DNA of 64,000 bases, taken from NCBI GenBank assembly GCA_001692895.1, contig KV748204.1, forward strand, positions 834,771 to 898,770, read 5' to 3'. Source of the stretch: Cenococcum geophilum 1.58. Its lineage: Eukaryota > Ascomycota > Dothideomycetes > Gloniales > Gloniaceae. This document shows positions 61,254 to 64,000 of the stretch, one piece after another. The notes under the pieces are model-generated. The model searched no databases. It was not told the origin of the DNA and worked only from the letters and a program-made list of their open reading frames with translations. Position 1 is the stretch's first letter. The number at the start of each line of letters is the position of its first letter. A program made the translations under genes and the position numbers.

Positions 61254-64000
61254 GTCGGGAATAAGGCAAGCGGTCGTCACGTATCGCCGCGGCACTAGCA
61301 TGGCGAGGAGCCTTAAGCTCCTCGCCCTCCGTCAATAAAGAAGCAAGCTTTTTAACTAATATCACTATAACCTACTTAAGTAGTTGTTATTGGTGAGTCA
61401 CCCTATATAACTAACACTAATTAGTGGTTAAATATATAGTTAACTATAGAGCAGCTAGGTTTTTAAATAGAAGAGACAGTCTTATATAGGGGTGCTACAT
61501 GCGCTTATATGGAATAGATCCCGGCGATACTATACTTACGAAAAACTAGTAATAGAAGTGTTATTAAGTACTAGGAGATACTAAGTTGCGTTTATTATAT
61601 AGAACAACCACGTTTATAAAGATTTAGTTAAGTACTTTAGGTTAGAAGTGTCACTAAACCTAAAGTCCTAAGTTAATATCTAAAACGCGTTAAAAATAAC
61701 TACCTTAATACCCTTTATGTACCTTTATAGACTATAGAATTATAATTACTACCTAATTACACGTTAAACAACCCTTATTTTCCTTAATCTTTTTATTAAA
61801 ACGCGTTAAATAACTACCTTAATACCCTCCGTATACCTTTATAGATTTTATTATAGCGTTAACCTACCTAAAGAAGTATAAGAAAGATATTAACCTAGAG
61901 ATATAGAATACCGATATAACTAACCTTAAAGATATTAATTAGTAAGACTTAAACGGATTTCTATTATACCGTATAGTATACTATAAAGACAGTGAATATA
62001 ATAATACTATACTATGGTACTATATAAGGGAGGACTTTATTAAATAGATAAAGGGAATATAGACTCCTATAAAGGAGGATATTATATAAGACTTTTATAA
62101 CTTCTTACGGGAGTATAGAGTGTTTATGCCTATGGACGGGAATACTATTAAAGATAATATTTAGGAGTAGGTTATTAATGTAAAAGAAGAGCATAAATGG
62201 ACTTAATAAGAGGTTAAGTATTAACTACGCACTATAAGGAAGCTTAACTTATAATAGAATCTAAGTAATATACCTCTAGAGACGAATCTATTTCTACCTT
62301 TAACTCCTCTATATCTAATCTAACCTATAACTTTAACTTTAGATACTATACCCTAATAAAAGCAGGCATAGGATCCTATTGCTTTATAATTTAATAACTT
62401 TTAAACTCCACCGACTTAACCTAAGTCCCTACTACAGCCTATAATGTAACTCCTACTTCCTCTATCTTAATCTTAAATTAGAGGTAGTTTAAAATTACTT
62501 ATAGAGCTTGCGAAGCTCTATTTAGATTAAGAGAAGAAGTTTAGCAGGGAATTATATAATGTTCTTAATTTGAAATTGCGTATCTTTTAGAACTATTACT
62601 AGAAGGTAGGAATATAGTTTAATTAATACTATAACGCCTATTCTGTTATACTTAAGGGCTAAGCTAGTACCTTCTATTATAATTATTTAGCAGGAAAAGG
62701 ATATAATTTTAACCGCATAATATATAAGTTAAGATACTACTTTAAAATAAAAGAGAATAAGTAGTAGTATATATTAGAATAGAGAGAGACTACCTTTTTA
62801 AGGATTATTGCTATAAACCTAGGTGTCCCTCGGCTTAATTATCTTTAAAAGCTCTTTAATTAACTTTAAATAATTTAGTATGGTTTATCTAAATTATATT
62901 AAGAGGATTTTAGCCTACGTAATTAAGTTATTAGCGTATACTAAGGCGTTAAAGAATATAACCTTACTCTCTTTAATCTTGTAAATACTTATAAAGGAGT
63001 ATATACTTAATTAAGATCTTCTATTAGCACCGCTTTACGCTCTTAAGAAGTATAGCAATTTAATGCCTAACTTTAACCTACTTTAATTAACCTAGCCAAC
63101 TAATATAATTATAACTAGACTAATTAAATATATAGTAGCCGTGGTAGGTAATATAGTAGAGGGTATAATTAATAACTATAAGGTAAAGGTAGAGGTCCTT
63201 ATAGAGGTTTATTTTAAAGTAATTGCTAAAAAAAGTGCTACGTTTATAAGAAACCGAATTACTAGTTAACTAGGCATTCTCTTAATAAGCAAAAGGAGGT
63301 ATATAATAAGTTTCGCTAGAGTGTAAGAAATGTTAAAAATTATAAGGTTACTATAGCCTACTTCTAAAGCTTCTTAGTTTAATATAAAGGCATAAAAGAT
63401 CTTAAGGGTAAGGTTAATAAGGCTAAATAGCTCCTTATAGATATAGAAATTAAGGACTACTTACCTAACCAATACTTTACTAAGTATAGTAAGGTAGATA
63501 GTATACAAACTATTACTATTCTTAATAACTAATCTACGCTATATTCTATTACGAAGTTAAATATCTTTAATAAGCTAAAGAAAAGCTCCGCGTTTTTCTT
63601 TAATAATAGATACTCTGCGAATATCTTCTATAGTATTATACCAGATACTAGAGCTATAGGAGTATTTATAGTAGGAGAACCTTAAGTTCGAGCCCTTTAA
63701 TAACTTAATACCTCTATCTAGATTAACAATTAACGGTAGGCTAATATATAATACGTTTTAGCAAGAGTACTATAATCTCTCTTAGTATAATTAGGGTCTA
63801 AACCCCCTTAGGGTATATTACTTTCCACGTTATTTCTATAAATACTCTATTTCTATTTTATATTAGAGATATAAATAAATTAGGCGTTAAGCTCGATAAC
63901 CTTAAGAATATGCTTATATAGGGAGATAATTGGGTACCTATTATACGCAAGTAGGGCTACCCTTAGTTACTCCTTTATTAACTAAAAAAAAGTATTACTT
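61254..64000 (+). mobile_element. 5' part of another LTR retrotransposon (gag-protease), runs off the window
   Basis: An LTR-like start tgtcgggaataaggcaagcg lies at 61257. Plus-strand gag-like sequence at about 61.85-63.4 kb is followed at 63.6-63.96 kb by a protease-like segment: PDTRAIGVFIVGEP (Gly of the usual D-T-G-A now Arg), later ILRICLYREII. This arrangement resembles fungal Ty1/copia-type polyproteins, but I am not sure of the class. Many TAG/TAA codons indicate RIP. Confidence 0.6.

Overview
The window looks like a nuclear contig of a filamentous ascomycete (Pezizomycotina). Genes carry short GT..AG introns (about 45-70 bp, CTAAC or CTGAC branch sites). Several products are fungal types: a short-N-terminus bZIP factor, a Ppg1-type phosphatase, the MYST acetyltransferase Esa1, ACS- and DHA2-type MFS carriers and an arylsulfotransferase-like secreted protein. 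The genus cannot be fixed. The many decayed genes, including a dead pectinase, would fit a host- or symbiont-associated lifestyle, but that is only inference.

Positions 1-27 kb are gene-rich. In order: a FAR-17a/AIG1-like membrane protein (-, broken by a 56-bp triplication); a bZIP factor (+); a large gene with two Ulp1-type protease domains and four in-frame stops (+); a mitochondrial thioredoxin-like gene (-); a decayed GH28 pectinase (+); a small membrane protein (-); the phosphatase PPG1 (+, broken by a 64-bp-unit insertion partly copied from the GH28 promoter 3.5 kb away); ESA1 (-, intact, convergent with PPG1); an ACS-family MFS gene (-, intact); a DHA2/Vba-like MFS gene (-, one-base frameshift); and an arylsulfotransferase-like gene (+, intact). 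Small inverted-repeat elements lie at 19.1, 19.9 and 27.4 kb.

From about 27.8 kb to the end the DNA is AT-rich, full of TA dinucleotides and stop codons, with almost no open frames. This is the pattern left by repeat-induced point mutation (RIP). Two Ty3/gypsy elements are nested here: element B (29194-47144, 225-bp LTRs, TSD tatat) was entered by element A (29429-40567, 421-bp LTRs, TSD ccccc). A itself took two insertions: 1149 bp flanked by a 14-bp repeat, and a 1969-bp element with CATCGG ends made largely of four minisatellites. Further right are two more A-family fragments, a complete Tc1/mariner element with TIRs and TA target sites (57931-60023), a gypsy integrase remnant and the start of another LTR element running off the window.

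A less mutated island at 47.9-50.5 kb holds two broken host genes (a membrane-protein C-terminus and the 3' half of a ubiquitin/RanBP2-zinc-finger gene) around a 770-bp hAT-type element with an 8-bp target duplication. The ambiguous bases at 41721-41778 and 48656-48929 call for caution about single-base claims.
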